From the NCBI GenBank assembly GCA_001600095.1, contig BCIX01000002.1, positions 248,001-312,000 of the forward strand: a stretch of 64,000 nucleotides of DNA, in the 5' to 3' direction. The stretch comes from Bullera alba (taxonomy: Eukaryota; Basidiomycota; Tremellomycetes; Tremellales; Bulleraceae). The position numbers were made by a program, and so were the translations under genes. Positions 1 to 12,100 of this stretch are shown here, piece after piece (positions within the stretch are counted from its first letter, which is position 1; every line of letters begins with the position of its first letter). The notes below the pieces were generated by a model. It made no database searches and had not been told where the DNA came from. It saw only the letters and a program-made list of their open reading frames with translations.

Positions 1-570
1 AGTACTCCGAGTCTGTGGGTCGTGGGAGGAGGACGTCGTCACCGACAGCGAGTTTACCCAGAGTGGTTCCCTGGTCTCGGAGGAGGGAGGTGATGGCTCG
101 GGTGTCGACACCGGTGATACCGGGAACGTCGTATCGCTTACACCACTCGTGCAGAGATTCTACTGCCTGGTAGTGGGAGTACTTGAGAGCGACGTCGGAG
201 ACAACGACACCGGTGCATTGGATACCGGAAGACTCGAGGAATGGAATTCCGGGCGTATCGGGCAACGGGTTGTTTGAGGGGACACCATAGTTGCCAATCA
301 TGGGCGAGGTGAACACGAGGATTTGACCGAGGTAGGATGGGTCGGTCATTGAGTCGGTGTACGAGGTGATGGACGTGCTGAAGACGGTTTCGCCAAACTT
401 GGAGTTTTCGCTACCGAACGAATGACCCTCGTAGCTCTGGCCCGACTTGAGGTGGAGCGTCGCGGGGATCTTCGCGGGCAGGATGGGTGTCAGCAGCGAG
501 GTTGGCGTGGCTAGACCCCTTTTGGCCAGTGGAGACACTGCGGGTCGGATGGCATTTCGCAGGAAGGACA
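1..570 (-). CDS. CPA1: Arginine-specific carbamoyl-phosphate synthase small subunit, 5' part only
   Basis: This subunit releases ammonia from glutamine and passes it to the large subunit (CPA2) to make carbamoyl phosphate for citrulline and arginine. Translation from the ATG at 570 gives 190 uninterrupted codons running off the left edge. Residues 1-25 are basic, Ser/Ala-rich and acid-free, as in a mitochondrial presequence. They are followed by the family's N-terminal domain, with LHLKSGQSYEGHSFG, GETVFSTSITSYTDSMTDPSY, GNYGVPSNN and a GITGVDTRAITSLLRDQG stretch. The glutamine amidotransferase domain with its catalytic Cys lies outside the window. The start context (CCACC before ATG) is strong. 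A short uORF with an intron lies 40 nt upstream and probably controls translation. Identity is near certain from the family motifs; mitochondrial location is inferred. Confidence 0.95.
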
Positions 571-610
571 TGGTGGATGAAAGTTACTGAAGGTGGGTGG
601 GGAAGGGGAT

Positions 611-737
611 TTATAGATTCGCGAGCGAGAAAACTAGATCAGAGATATAGCTGCGAGAGATAGAACGTATTAGCAGGCTGGAATGGTGGACATGACAACG
701 AGACTCACTCGTCGGAGATTCGTTCCAACCAAAGCAT
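611..737 (-). CDS. uORF of CPA1 encoding a candidate arginine attenuator peptide, split by an intron
   Basis: An ATG at 737-735 opens a uORF. Unspliced, it stops after 10 codons. Removal of the intron 708-651 (donor GTGAGT, branch-like TGCTAATAC, acceptor CTCGCAG) extends it to 22 codons ending at TAA 613-611. The spliced core reads DDYISDLVF. The attenuator peptides of Neurospora arg-2 and yeast CPA1 have QDYLSDHLW and QDYISDHIW at the same place. In those fungi arginine makes the ribosome stall at the uORF stop and shuts off the downstream ORF. The second D here aligns with the Asp whose loss abolishes Neurospora control; Trp is replaced by Phe. The uORF ATG has a weak context (T at -3), which suits leaky scanning. 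The splice and the match are seen in the sequence; the function is inferred. Confidence 0.8.
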
Positions 738-2214
738 CTACCAAGCTGACAGCTGGTACGCGGTGAGTTGAGAGTAATAGAAAGAGCTGGGAGCGGAGAG
801 AGCTATACGTGAGCGAGTTGATTGATTGGTGAAGATAGGACGATTGAGCCTGGAGGGGGACAGAGATAAGCGATTTTTGGGTGAACCGAGTCGGAGATTG
901 GGGGGAATGGGATTAATCATGGGAAAACAAGTTGTGTCAATATTCCTCTACCTGTGGGCTGCTGTCTGCTGCTGTATGGTTGGGTCTGTGACTAGTTGGG
1001 CCCATCTCATGCATGCATAAAGTACGCTGATATGACCGTAGCTGGGTAGCTGGCTGTACATATGGCATGACTCTGCTATGTACGGAGCTTTCGGGGCAGT
1101 CAAATGGACTTGAACTCGTTGGAACGAGGCAGCTGCAAGCAAATTGGTCCGAGTCGCTCAGTTGCTTCGAGTTCGCTCTGCCAGCTCTACCTCGTCTTGG
1201 TCATTCGAAGACAGGTAGATCCCTCCGCCCGAGATAGAAGACTGCACCCTTACCGCAGGTCAATATGCCACCGTCGATAACTGAACGGGCTCCCAGCGAT
1301 CTCAGCCACGAGACGCCTCAATCTCATTATTTCACTGCAAGATTGATGAATGGGTTGTCGGAAGTTCATTATTCAACGGCCGGTGCTGAGTGTCTCTGAG
1401 CTATGATGGCATGCACTGCACCTACTGCCGGCGGTGCCGCCTGCTACATGTCAGCACAGGTCAGCACGTACTGGCGAGTCGTCGTGATCTGTCGTGATTC
1501 ATGCGAGTGCCTGCGAGTGCCTTGCCCGTTTCGACCATTTCCTGCGGGCGTTGGTGGCTGATCATCTGGCGCCGCCATTTCAGCCATCACTTCGGCACGG
1601 CGCCAGCTGGCGCCTTCTGCATGACTCGTAGTAGCGATGTCGTCCCAGTCGGATCCTCCTGGATGCTCGTCCTTGCAGCAGCTGGCTCCAGCTGACAGAT
1701 CGAAACGAGGGCATGTGGTTCAAAGAGATCTACGGCGATCTTGCGGATCTGATACCTGTCCCTGATTCAGAACTCAGGTCGGATGCAAGTGATAGCGAGA
1801 GAAGTGCCGTCCTGTGCCGTCAAAGTCTGTCCAAGTGCCGCGGCCAATCGAACATGTATTCCCGAACCGGGCGCTGTCCTGCATGAGAAGATATGAGAAG
1901 CTATGAGAAGGCATGAGATTGTTCCCCACCCACCGCCGGCCAACGGATGGGGATGGCGGCTTGCCCGGCGGTGACAGCTGCCGAGAAGAGGCCGAGAGGG
2001 TGACAGAGAGTGACAGCCTCAGGCACAAGAATCAGAGCTGCAAAACCGTATTACCCAATTTCACCACCCTCTGTTACATTTAGACATACCGGGAACTGGG
2101 TGACTGGTGGGGACCAGCCGACCCACGACTGACGACACCAGCCTCGACCTGCCTCTTTCACTACCCCTGTTCGCTCGTACCGCGCACCGACAGGCCTTTG
2201 CGCAAGCAGTCGCC
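738..2214. other. Intergenic region upstream of CPA1 and of the 2215 gene
   Basis: No convincing gene was found. The part nearest CPA1 should hold its promoter and 5' leader. Between about 1430 and 1530 there are short direct repeats (GGTCAGCAC, GCGAGTGCC). Around 1880-1918 a degenerate ATGAGAAG unit is repeated four times. The open frames here lack coding character. Confidence 0.5.
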
Positions 2215-3947
2215 ATGTTACGTGGCTCAGCGACGCCTTCAGAGATCCTGTCATCAGTCAAGGACGTCTTCCATCCGGGTCAGAACATACCGGAGAGATC
2301 TGGTACGACGCCGTTTGACCCAGCGATACAACACCCCCAGCATCATCACCACAACTACGCTTTGGCACCCGACGATGGTCTGTTCCTTCAAACACCTTCC
2401 CCTCTGACTCAGTCGGAAGCCAAATTGCCAGACCCACTCTACGTGCCTGCGGCCAACCAAGACGTCACCATGCGGCCTACATCAGCTACTCGACTGGGAT
2501 CGCCGTTGGCGTACGAGGATAACGCGATGCCGGGCTATCGAGGTCGACGCGCATCGGAACGTCCACTCTCCAGCCCGCGTATGGGCACGAGACCTGGATC
2601 CTCCCGACGCGACATTATGGAGTTGACGAGCGTGTCGCTGGTTGGGAAGCAGAAGTCGGCAGAGTTTGACGATGGGAAAGAGGCGTCTGAGGATGTCGCC
2701 CTGGCGAAATGGAGGGTGAGAACTTCGGTCCCAATGATCAAGCACGCGGAGCTGATACCTCTTGGGTTCTTCTTAGAAATGGGTCGTGGAGAAACCTCTA
2801 CCACCTAATACATCCCCAGGATCGTCGCCCAACAAGTCGCGTAAGAACAGTCCCGCGTCGCAACTCATACCACTCGCTCCACTCTCTGCAACATCCTCAG
2901 TCTCCAGGCCATCACCACTGCCCGTCCCGGGATCATCGAGAGTAGGCGCGTCGTCGTCAGACCGGTCTGACGAGTCGAGGCACTCGCGTACAGCTCCCAG
3001 CAGTAGTCGCTTCCCGGCCTACGAGGACGATGACTTTGTCATCTACAACACGGAATCCATACGCGCCCTACGCGACGTCGAGCTTGCGGTCGACGAAAGT
3101 GTCTTTGCGAATCAGATCTCAAGTCAGGGAAGGCGGATGAGCACGAATCCGAGACTCTCGAATACCGAGAACCACTTCAACGATCTCGCGACGCGGTTGA
3201 GCTCGCGTAGAGTACGCCCTTTGGTCCTGGAACTTATTCAAGCACTTGGACACTATGTCGACGCGGTCTGGTGCACGACACACCCTGACATACCTTGTCC
3301 GTGGTCTGGAAGGTCAGCTGGGCAATGGACATCGACAATGATCACCGCAGTGCAGCAGGGCAAAGAGCAGGGATACGTTAGCAACCCGCCCACAATGGCC
3401 GACGTGCATTTCTGGGAATCAGAGGTTAAACACACCACAAGGGACGTGGACGATGTCGTGGGGATATACAAAGGAGAACAGTGGGCTTTCAACACGGCAC
3501 TGACAAATGGCCGGTATGGAGACCCGGATCAGGCCAATGTCCTGGGTAATGACGGCGAGGGTGGGAATATGGCTCGACTGCTGAATGATCTGGAAGAGGC
3601 TTTATGGTGAGTGATTCCCCATACACAAGCTCTAGCGCGGGAAGTCAATATTGACGACTGGTAGGGGTGATGCACCTCCACGTCCGACGGATCTTGCATT
3701 TGAGCTACCAGCAGACTTTGATCCATACGCTGTACCAGAGCCATCCAGTGGGATCAACACCTCTCGAAGAAGTGGTAGCTTGTCATCCGCCAAACCCACA
3801 GCGCCGGCCGCTGCGAGCGCGGAGGAGTCTAGCGAACCGAAGTTGAACACTTGGAACCTCGACGCGTTCAAGATTGAAGGAGACGGGTTGACTTTAGAGG
3901 AGATTGGAAGGCGGAGACATCAGGAATGGCTCAAGTCGAAGCAGTGA
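2215..3947 (+). CDS. Hypothetical protein, Ser/Pro-rich, 537 aa
   Basis: I do not recognise this protein. Three exons fit: 2215-2715, 2777-3606 and 3665-3947, joined by introns with GTGAGA/TTAG and GTGAGT/GTAG borders, and they give 537 residues. The first half is low-complexity, rich in Ser, Pro and Arg, with a His run (HPQHHHH) near residue 44, and is probably disordered. The more ordered part is the centre: residues around 310-350 contain SSRRVRPLVLELIQALGHYV and a CTTHPDIPCPW stretch, followed by acidic and aromatic segments. The C-terminus is a charged helix-like tail (TLEEIGRRRHQEWLKSKQ). The start is the first ATG of the frame; an upstream exon cannot be excluded. No signal peptide or membrane segment is visible. 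Confidence 0.7.
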
Positions 3948-6560
3948 GGACAGTAGGGGACGGGAGGGAGAGAGACCATCCACCATTGGGCGTTGGCTAG
4001 TGCCGAGTGGACAACCGGGGGGCGGGGAGGGAGGCGGAGCATTTCAGGTCGCTTCTTGGTCGCTTCTTGGTCGCTTCTTACACTACACATGCGCTCAAAG
4101 CGTACCATATTATCGCTGTTGTATCCATATCTACCAGGCTGGACCGCAACACTGGGCATAGATGTTCTTGACGCTTCATGGCTTGTTGTGAGATAGGAGG
4201 GACTACGAGGGACTACGCTTTGTCGCCTCGGTGCTGTAGTTGCACCACAGCTGCCGCAATGTGATCACACGGTACACTGTGGGCTAGTCATTACGATATT
4301 CAGCCTCGCCTAGTTCAATTACAAGCTGCCATTACAAGGCAGCTCTAATTGGGTTTCATTTCCCCGACTATTCCCGCATGTGGCGCTACCTCCCACGCGT
4401 TTGCTGCAGCAACCACCACCAAAATTTCGAATGCTCTCACAGTACTCTCTCTTTTCACCAAACCCACAAGAATCGCTATCGCAGCTCACAAACAGGACGG
4501 TCCAACCCGTCTCCACTCGCGCTGTGGGTGAAAGTCCCCGGAGCCTCTGCTCCTCCCCCGTTTATCTTGGTGCTTGTCCTTTACGATACCTTTGGTGTGG
4601 GAGTATTGTGCTTCAACCTCTATCCTCTGAACCGGCATAGCTCATCTCACATGCGTCTCGCTTGGCCCTCCGAGTCCTACTAGGTGTTTTCATTCAACAG
4701 TGCATTGCTCTACTGCCAGGAAAGCGCCCATACCTAAGACTATGGGAAGGCAGGGCATTATGGTGTACTGGAAAACATCGAACGGTCCGGGTTGAATGGG
4801 TCGGCAAGCACGCATTGTGGAGTCATGTTGGGACGGTAGTAGAGGGCGCGATCACTCTTCCCAGAGTTCGTTCAGTGATCCCTAGGGAGATGGGGATGGG
4901 TCAATGGGGAGAAACATCACCGCCGATTCGTTACAACGGTTCATCCAGTTTGTGCGAGTCGGGCAGGGTCTTCCCACCATCCTTGACACGCCGAGAATCC
5001 TTTCATCAACCTTGCTCAGCCTATCCAAAGCCGTCATGCTCGCTGTACCCGCTCTATCTGTCCTCTTCGTCATGGTGTTCCAGATGGGTCGGTTTCGGTG
5101 ACTGTTCAGGCGAAGATACGAGCCTGCGACTACCGGGCCAATCCACTCTGGTTAATCCTACGCGTGGTGTGATGTGATCCGTGGGGAGAGGATTGGACTT
5201 GGACGGAGGACCTGGTGTGGGAGGGACGAGTTGGAGCGGATGAAATAATACGGCTCATGGTCATAGTTATGCGATTGCCCGTCAATCCGCAAAGCACCCC
5301 TAGGCTTTGTTTCGGAGGGTAACTCGATGGGGCTTACTCTGTGGTTTGGTCACCCAATTTCTTTCCCTCTATTCGACATGCTCGACCCCACACATCAATC
5401 GGGCATGCTCGAGGAGGGACCCTGTGGAAAGGAGGGTGATTCCTTTTCGAAAAGACGTATAAACCCCCATGATGCTTGAATTTCTTCAGCGCTAGCCCTC
5501 GTTGCCAGGTGGTCACTGACATTTCCACCGTTTATCATCGAGGGCGGGGAGCGATATCATAATATTGCTGAGGGGTTTTCCCCTTGATCGTCTCTTTGTA
5601 AGGGTGAGTCCATTTCTGTCTTCCCCTACCCCTCCACACATTCCTTTTTTGATGAGCACTACAATCCAACTCTTAACGTCTCATCTACCTGTCGAACCTC
5701 TTTGTTAGGATCTTCAAGGGGATGAGACTACGCGCCGGGTAGGACCGGGTCGCTTGAGGACTAAAATTTACACATGAACTGAACCTACCCTACACCCGCC
5801 AATGCCTGATTACAACGATCAATAGCTGACGCCGGTTCTGTAGTGAGCAATAGTGCAAGTATCCTACAATCTACCCTACTACACCTACCCCACACGCGAT
5901 GACGAGAAACACTATATTACCATACTCTTTATTTGGCGCCGACGGGATTCGTCCCGCGATTGGCGACAAACATTTCAGCCTTGGCCGAGCGTACCCTCTC
6001 CAGCAAAAAAGACCGCAGAGAGGGACATCAGCTGATCCTTTTCTGCGATTAGGTAGTACTGTAGACTCGGGAGGTTTTCCTTGTGGCTTGGTGAGTGGAC
6101 CTTTCACGCTCGTCCCTGCCCCTCATTCTTGTGACGAAAACTCTTCGATGGGCGGACTTATTCACACCTTCCTCTGTGCTTCGGCATAGAAAACGCCTCG
6201 TGTACAAAAGTAGGCGGGGAGGGGGTGCTGGTGATTTCATCGTTATCTGATCTTTCCCTCCGTGCTCCTGGTCTTGGCTTGCAGAATTGTTGGGTGCTGA
6301 CCAGTGGCATAGTTCTTGCAACGGCGAGCGAGTGCGTGAGAGTATATACACCCAGACCTCTGCTGTGGATCATGTAGATGAACGATGCAATTTGAGGCAG
6401 TCAATCTCAATCTCGGTCTTTGCTTTAGCTTTGTTGTGTTAACCGGTCGGGCCGGAAGAAGCCGTCGACATGAGCGTCGTCGAGTTCGCTCCTTTTGCGG
6501 CTTTCATGTTCTTGTTGTTCCTCATCTTCCTCCATCACAACTCACTTCACGAACTACACC
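3948..6560. other. Long gene-poor interval (2.6 kb)
   Basis: No protein gene with family similarity or a consistent spliced frame was found on either strand, and no tRNA or 5S rRNA was recognised. The longest open frame (4662-5177, 171 codons) has no recognisable motif. A short frame at 4904-5101 ends in a hydrophobic stretch (AVMLAVPALSVLFVM) but has no other support. The interval could hold long UTRs, a non-coding RNA or a fast-evolving gene. Confidence 0.4.
4047..4079. repeat. Tandem repeat, three copies of an 11-bp unit
   Basis: The unit GGTCGCTTCTT occurs three times head to tail without mismatch, about 100 bp downstream of the stop codon of the 2215-3947 gene. It may lie in its 3' UTR. 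Confidence 0.9.
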
Positions 6561-7123
6561 ATGGCTCCCGTTCACCCTCCTGCGACTGACTACGCTGGTA
6601 AGGATGTCATCTTGTTGGATAAGAGCGCCGTTGACTCGGTGGTTTAGGCTATGCCTACGCTTCGCTCCTCATTTTCGGGGGTCTGATGGGCGCTATACGA
6701 CGAGGCTCGGTCATCTCCCTGGCGTGAGTTGACATCAGACCAGATCAGAGTCAAGCTGATAATACGGCAGTGCTGGAGGACTGAGCGGATTGTGGGCTGC
6801 GTATGGAGCGCTGAGGGTGTCACGGGATAGACACGACGTCTACGTTTCCCTCGGTGAGTCAAGTCGACCGAGTCATGCTCATGGTATCTCAGGTGTAGCA
6901 TGGCTTTTGGCTGCGGTCATGGGGTTCAAGTTTGCCCGAAACTTCAAGTTCATGCCAGCCGGTCTCGGTGAGTGGGATCATCGCAGCAGAGGCATTTGGG
7001 TTGAGCTAATGATTGCTCGTGCGATCAGTCATGTTGGTGTCCGTGATCATGGGCACGTACTACTCGCTCAGTATTGCCGACCAAGGGGATTTCAGCCACA
7101 TGGAATTCAAGGACAGGCTATGA
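6561..7123 (+). CDS. TMEM14-family small membrane protein, 121 aa
   Basis: TMEM14/FAX1-type proteins are small organelle membrane proteins of the mitochondrial inner membrane or chloroplast envelope, linked to porphyrin or fatty-acid export. Five exons (6561-6597, 6648-6723, 6771-6853, 6893-6967, 7029-7123) give 121 residues, the usual length. Four hydrophobic segments are visible: YASLLIFGGLMGAI, SVISLAAGGLSGLWAAYGA, GVAWLLAAVMGFKFA and VMLVSVIMGTYYSL. The Gly-rich first helix and the family-typical FARNFKFMPAGL stretch support the call. The tail is short and polar. All introns start GTGAGT except the first (GTAAGG). The exact transported substrate cannot be inferred. Confidence 0.88.
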
Positions 7124-7762
7124 TCTCAACTATCTTACGCCTAGGTGCAGATCGATAACTTGTTACAATCTCATACTCGGTGGATAGGACATAGATCGGC
7201 CGAAGGCTTTGTTGTAAGGCTAGTCACCCACGTTTCATCACTTACCCGCCCTTTGTTTCCTCCCACCTGTCTCACACCACTCGCATACCTGTCGACCGAA
7301 AGAGAGCCGACGTACCCCACTCATCCTCGTCAAGTCTAAGCGAGGTGTGACAGCGCAGAAAGGATCGACGTCTAGAATACTGATAATGGTGAAAGGACCT
7401 GCATGGGGGATAGGAGGTGACGAGGTGTTTTGAAGCGTCTCACCCGTCAGAGTTTGGTCCAATGCAGCCCCTCCCCTCCGAATTCGCCCGCCCAGCACGG
7501 ATTTAGATCAGCAAGAGCGCCTTCAAGAAGGCCATGTTTTGAGCCTTTTACCTCTCATTTCCCCCTTCCTCCCCCCACTTCCCGATCTTGACAAGTCGAC
7601 TTCTCACACATAACACCTTCTGATTACCTTATCTCACAGATCACAATCCCATCGCAACTCTGTCCACTTGCCACTGACCAAGCACATTTGCTCAGCTCCT
7701 AATCGCTCACCGACGTCCCCTGCACGCACACCTGACCGACTTAGGGATACAGACATCAGTCA

Positions 7763-9980
7763 ATGATGGGAGAGAACGAGTCGGGTCCCGCTGAAGTAGG
7801 TTGGACAGGAGCCAAACAGCCGAACTTCCTGCAAAAGCTCTACGAGTGAGTCGCATAGATCGGGAACATGAGTATCTGGCTACACTTGCTGACGACACTC
7901 GCCTAGCTTTCTCAACCTTGACCCTCATCCTTGCCCCAATATCATCTACTGGGCCTCCGACTCGAGACAATTGGTCATAGCCCAACCTGATAGGGTGAGT
8001 CCCGAGAGACCCTGCTTGCTCAATCAGTCATCGACACTGATGCTGACTACCTGACAGCTCGTTCAGGAGGTCTTGCCAAAGCTCTTCAAGCATGACAAGC
8101 TCTCCTCCTTCGGCAGGCAGCTGAATGTGAGTTGGTCAATCTGCTGGACGGGCTGACCAGAACAGATCTATGGATTCAGCAGGCTTTTTCCAGGGAGACA
8201 GTTCAAGGACTCTGAGGGCAAGGTGTCCGACGCGTCTGTATGGGCTCGTGAGTGCGGCGAGTCCCTCATGCGAACGTCCTATCACTTGTTCCATATGACT
8301 TCGTGTGCTGACCTTCCTTTAGACCCGATTCTGGACCGTCTCTCCACGCCAGACGACGTGGCATCCGTCAAACGTCGTGCCGCGCCAAAGCTGTTCCGGA
8401 CCCGACGTCTGGCGAATGGTCAAGTCGTTCGATCTCGAGCTGGTCCCGCTGTTGAAGCCAAGTTTCGACAAGTGAGGGAAAGTATCGCCGAGTCCCGTCG
8501 TCATCGGGGTTCAGTATCCGTGACAGACGGTCAGTCCCCCTCTTCCACCGACATGGACGAGTACGACCACGAACCCAGTATTGCAATCACTCCGGCTCCG
8601 CGCATGAGCATGGACGGTGGCAGCTTCGGCCGAGGAATGTCGAGATTGCAAGACATTGTCGAGGGCCAAGAACAGCATGCCATCTCGCCTTCATACATGA
8701 TGGACGAGGATACCGGCTACAATCGACGAGACAGCGCAATGTCATTCGATCAGCTATTCGGTACTTCATCGTCGCAGTCGCCTCAAGGAGATTATAATGG
8801 GTTGAACCTCGCCGCCATGCCAACGTCTCCAATGACTCCTATGGCACCGTTGACTCCATTAACAGCCGGGTATGCTGATCAGATTGAACTCGACCGCCAA
8901 CTCAGGTCTTGTCCCGCCTCGGTCCACGTCAGTCCTGTACCGAGCAAAGCCACCGCACCCCCTAATCAAGGTGCGAGGCAGTGGTCGGCCTTCTTCAGCC
9001 AGAACGCAAGTGCTGCGGGAAACGTGGCTCCTTCATACTCCCAACAAGCACAAGACGCACTGCATCAAGAGATGGCAATCGGCACTGGCCTCGATGGGAA
9101 CGGAAAGTACAATGCGAATTCCGACTTGATCGCCCAGTCTCAGCCGCAAACACCTATGTCAAGTGTCAACCCATTGCATCCCGACCCGATCAACACGACC
9201 TCTATCCCCGGTACATTTGCTCAGGCTATGGGAACGCTCCAGCCCTCTTATCAGACCTGGCAATCCCCTCCTCCAGCGCCTCTCGGGACATTCACCCCAT
9301 CAAGTGTCAACTCGAATGCTTCCATGGGCGGAGCGGGACCTCAAAGTAGTAGCAGTTGGTTATCCCAAGTTCCCGCGATGATCAGTAACGACATCAACAT
9401 GTCTCTCCAACACTCTTGGGACACTCACGGCCCGCCAAATCCAATGCCAATGGTGATTTCCCCTCCGGAGACAATTGATCCCCGATGGGTCAGCCCCTTA
9501 TCGTCCTTGTGGTCCACACCGGCGGGTACACCTAGGATGGGATCACCTGTCGAAGGGACATTTGAGGGATTTGATCAGTTGACGAGTAGTAACGGACAGA
9601 GCTTGGTGCCCATGGCACCCAAATTCCTCTCCACTAACGCACTTTACTACACACCACCGACACCGCTGACCGCTGATTATCGACACGCTCAGACTCTACC
9701 CCAGGATATGGAGATGTTTGCCCATACACACAACAATGTGCTCCCGGATCAGATGTTTGCACAGCAACAAGGAACCAATAACGTCGCTCCGCAACATCCA
9801 GGTCAAGGTCAAGGGGTGGTATTTGGGACCCAGTCTTTCCCGCCGAGACTGGCAGAGCTGAGACAGAGGGAGGCCCAGCACAAGCCGATATACCATGAGC
9901 CGCAAGACGATGTCCCAGACGTGACGTTCTCGGGTCTGGTGATGAATGGCCTTAGGATGGATCCGGGGAGCTACCTGTAA
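7763..9980 (+). CDS. HSF-type DNA-binding transcription factor, 659 aa
   Basis: Heat-shock-factor domain proteins bind nGAAn repeats through a winged helix-turn-helix. Five exons (7763-7845, 7907-7994, 8058-8126, 8166-8247, 8323-9980) encode 659 residues. The domain spans about residues 20-130: FLQKLYDFL, then IIYWASDS, EVLPKLFKHDKLSSFGRQLN and IYGFSR. The SSFxRQLNxYGF recognition-helix motif is intact. The domain is broken by four introns, while the remaining 550 residues sit in one exon and are Ser/Pro/Gln/Met-rich, as in an activation region. No clear leucine-zipper trimerisation region was recognised, so this may be a divergent member rather than the canonical HSF1. Two in-frame ATGs are adjacent at the start. 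A TTCnnGAA pair lies in the leader near 7526. Confidence 0.9.
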
Positions 9981-10178
9981 CACGAGGAAGAGAGAGAGAA
10001 GGAGGGTCTGTGGTATGCAAAGTCTAATCCGTCAGGATCCAGGAGCTGTGGATGCGTAGCAATCCTCCTCCCTCCTCGTCATGTTCCTACTGAAAACATC
10101 GCGGGCTCACGTGCGCTGATACGCAGCCAAGGACACGGACCTGTTGCTCTGCATGATCACCGCCCAGTCTGACGATTA

Positions 10179-10836
10179 CTACACAGCATATTCTTCGTTG
10201 AACTCGGTCGCCCAATTGGCTTTCCCGAATCTACGGTTCCGTTTCTGCCCAGAAATACCAGTGTCGTCCAGCGAGAGTTGCTGACTAGGAACATCCAGAT
10301 ACAACTCATCAGCCTGGTGCTGCACTTGCTCAAAGTCCGGGAGATCGCCATCCTGACTCTCGGGGTATTCGTGCGAGTCTGTGGGATTCTCCACCTGGCT
10401 CTGCTCATAGTCAAGGTTGTCAGCACCGTAACAGTACTTGTTCTTGACCTCCTCGGCCAAGGTGAGCATCTCATTCAGTGGACCAAGGTCAGGCTCTCCA
10501 TCGAGCTGATAACTCGTCAGGAATGCTCTGATGGTGGGTACTTGATGTCTAGCGTACACGTCCTGTCGGGTCTCCGGACTCTCCGTCATTTGGGAGTACG
10601 CCGTCCTCACGGCTCTAGGTACCTTCACCTGTGACTCGGCGTCGACGTTGTGGTCGGGGTCTTCGATCCAGGTGATGAGGTGAGCGCAAGATGTCCACCA
10701 TGTAACAAGTGATGGGACCGTTCTCGGGATAGAATGCTGCCTGAGTCGGTGGACGGAACTCGGCTGGGCGCGTATCAGACGAGTGGGAATTCGCACTGGC
10801 CGCAGTGCTTGGTTTCTGACCATGACGCCTGAACAT
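10179..10836 (-). pseudogene. Unrecognised gene with an apparent +1 frameshift
   Basis: Two minus-strand frames abut. One starts at the ATG at 10836 and carries a Ser/Pro-rich N-terminus, then FYPENGPITCYMVDIL. The other runs from about 10690 to the stop at 10181-10179 and continues with AHLITWIEDPDHNVD and an acidic Glu/Gln/Asp-rich tail. They are joined if one base near 10690 is ignored: the interval is 658 nt, which is 219 codons plus one base. No splice sites exist at the junction. Either the gene is decaying or the assembly carries a one-base error. The product is not recognised. The tail ends in RRFGKANWATEFNEEYAV. Confidence 0.6.
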
Positions 10837-12100
10837 GATAGATGGGGGGTGTTGGGCGAAGGTTCGGCTGGTAAGGTAGATAGATGGTGATATGGGTTGA
10901 CTTTTTCAGCTTGACTTTCAGATAACGCTCACTGACTTTGACACAGCCAGCAGCTTTGCACTCGAGTTTTCAGCCTGCAGACAATGGATGAGCATGCTAA
11001 GTCTCAGCTGCCGATACGTCGACTCACCGCCTTTCCGGCTGACAGACTAGAAGCATAAAGGCTAGAAGAACCGTTCACTTGATCATGACGTCCAACAGTA
11101 CGACTAGCGGAGGAATGGTGAAAGGTTGTAAGTTATCTCACCTACAGATTCGATGTCCTCCGCGCGTTTCGACCCATGCACGTCCTTTGCTGGCATACAG
11201 ATGTGTCAGTACAAAGGAGGAGATCTTTTCACTGGCATAAGCTCTGTAGTGATCTACCCTTCTCGCTCGCTCCACAGCACCACTCTTGTCTGACCTGCCA
11301 CTGAGGAGGACCGCTCGCATAGGTTATTGACTGGAGAGATGCCAATGTGGGCTTGTGGAGGGATGCTGGAAGGGTGAATAAGCGGAATGTCGAGGCAAGA
11401 GTGTCCATAGATGACGGCGCGTCACATCTTACTTGAGGCTCCGACGCTCTGCACTCACTACTTCTGCACGTATATGCGTTCGAGTCGAAGAGTCTGGCGT
11501 CTGCCCATACGATCCGAGGTGGAGCGATCGGAGCGTTTCATTCAGTAGAGGTAGGGGAACAGCCGTATTCGGGTTCTCGGCAGGTAGCGGCTAGCTACCT
11601 GTGGACTCAGTGAGATTTTCAGCACTTATCCAGCTGCCATTTGAGCGATCGGCGAATGTGCTAGGCCATCGGCTCTAGTTTCACTCTCGCTGCATATGCA
11701 CATGTACTTCGCTGCAAATAGGATGAGAACTAAGATAGAACGGGGGGCAAAATCCCACGCGCCGAGCGATTAGCAGACTGCTCCACCACCCTCGGATGTC
11801 TACCCATTCGTACAGAGTGCATATCACTCCTGATGTGTCTCATCAATGTTCCAATTGTCAGGTATGGTGTACGACTGCGGTGTGGCAGTAAAGGCGGTCA
11901 GGGTGATCGGCAGATCGCTGACACGAGACTTCTGGGCGGATGAACTTGGCGTGATGGGACTGAAGTAAGAGCCAACAGGTGGGCTTAAGGTCTTCTCACT
12001 GGGAATAGTCAGCGGTTTGAGCCCGTCAAATCCTCAGCGGCGGGTCTTTCGCGCCTCGGTATCGTTAACCTCTGGTTCAACCTCGACGGACTGAGCGGAT
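10837..12100. other. Intergenic region
   Basis: About 1.26 kb between two minus-strand genes. No gene could be supported. A plus-strand frame at 11086 would need a 20-nt intron and was rejected. It probably contains the promoter of the 10836 gene and the 3' UTR of the 12661 gene. Confidence 0.45.

Noticed and set aside
738..920. 60-codon minus-strand frame ending SQLTAYQLSAW just before the CPA1 uORF
   Set aside because: It superficially recalls the attenuator core (S-Q ... L-S ... W), but it lacks the essential Asp-Tyr pair and is too long. The spliced uORF next to it fits much better.
4662..5177. 171-codon plus-strand frame
   Set aside because: No motif, odd composition and no splice or neighbour support.
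5930..6030. Hairpin-like GC-rich stretch resembling a tRNA T arm
   Set aside because: No acceptor, D or anticodon arm could be built around it on either strand.
11086..11300. Small two-exon gene starting MTSNSTTSGG
   Set aside because: It needs a 20-nt intron, which is too short for this genome, and no homologue is recognised.
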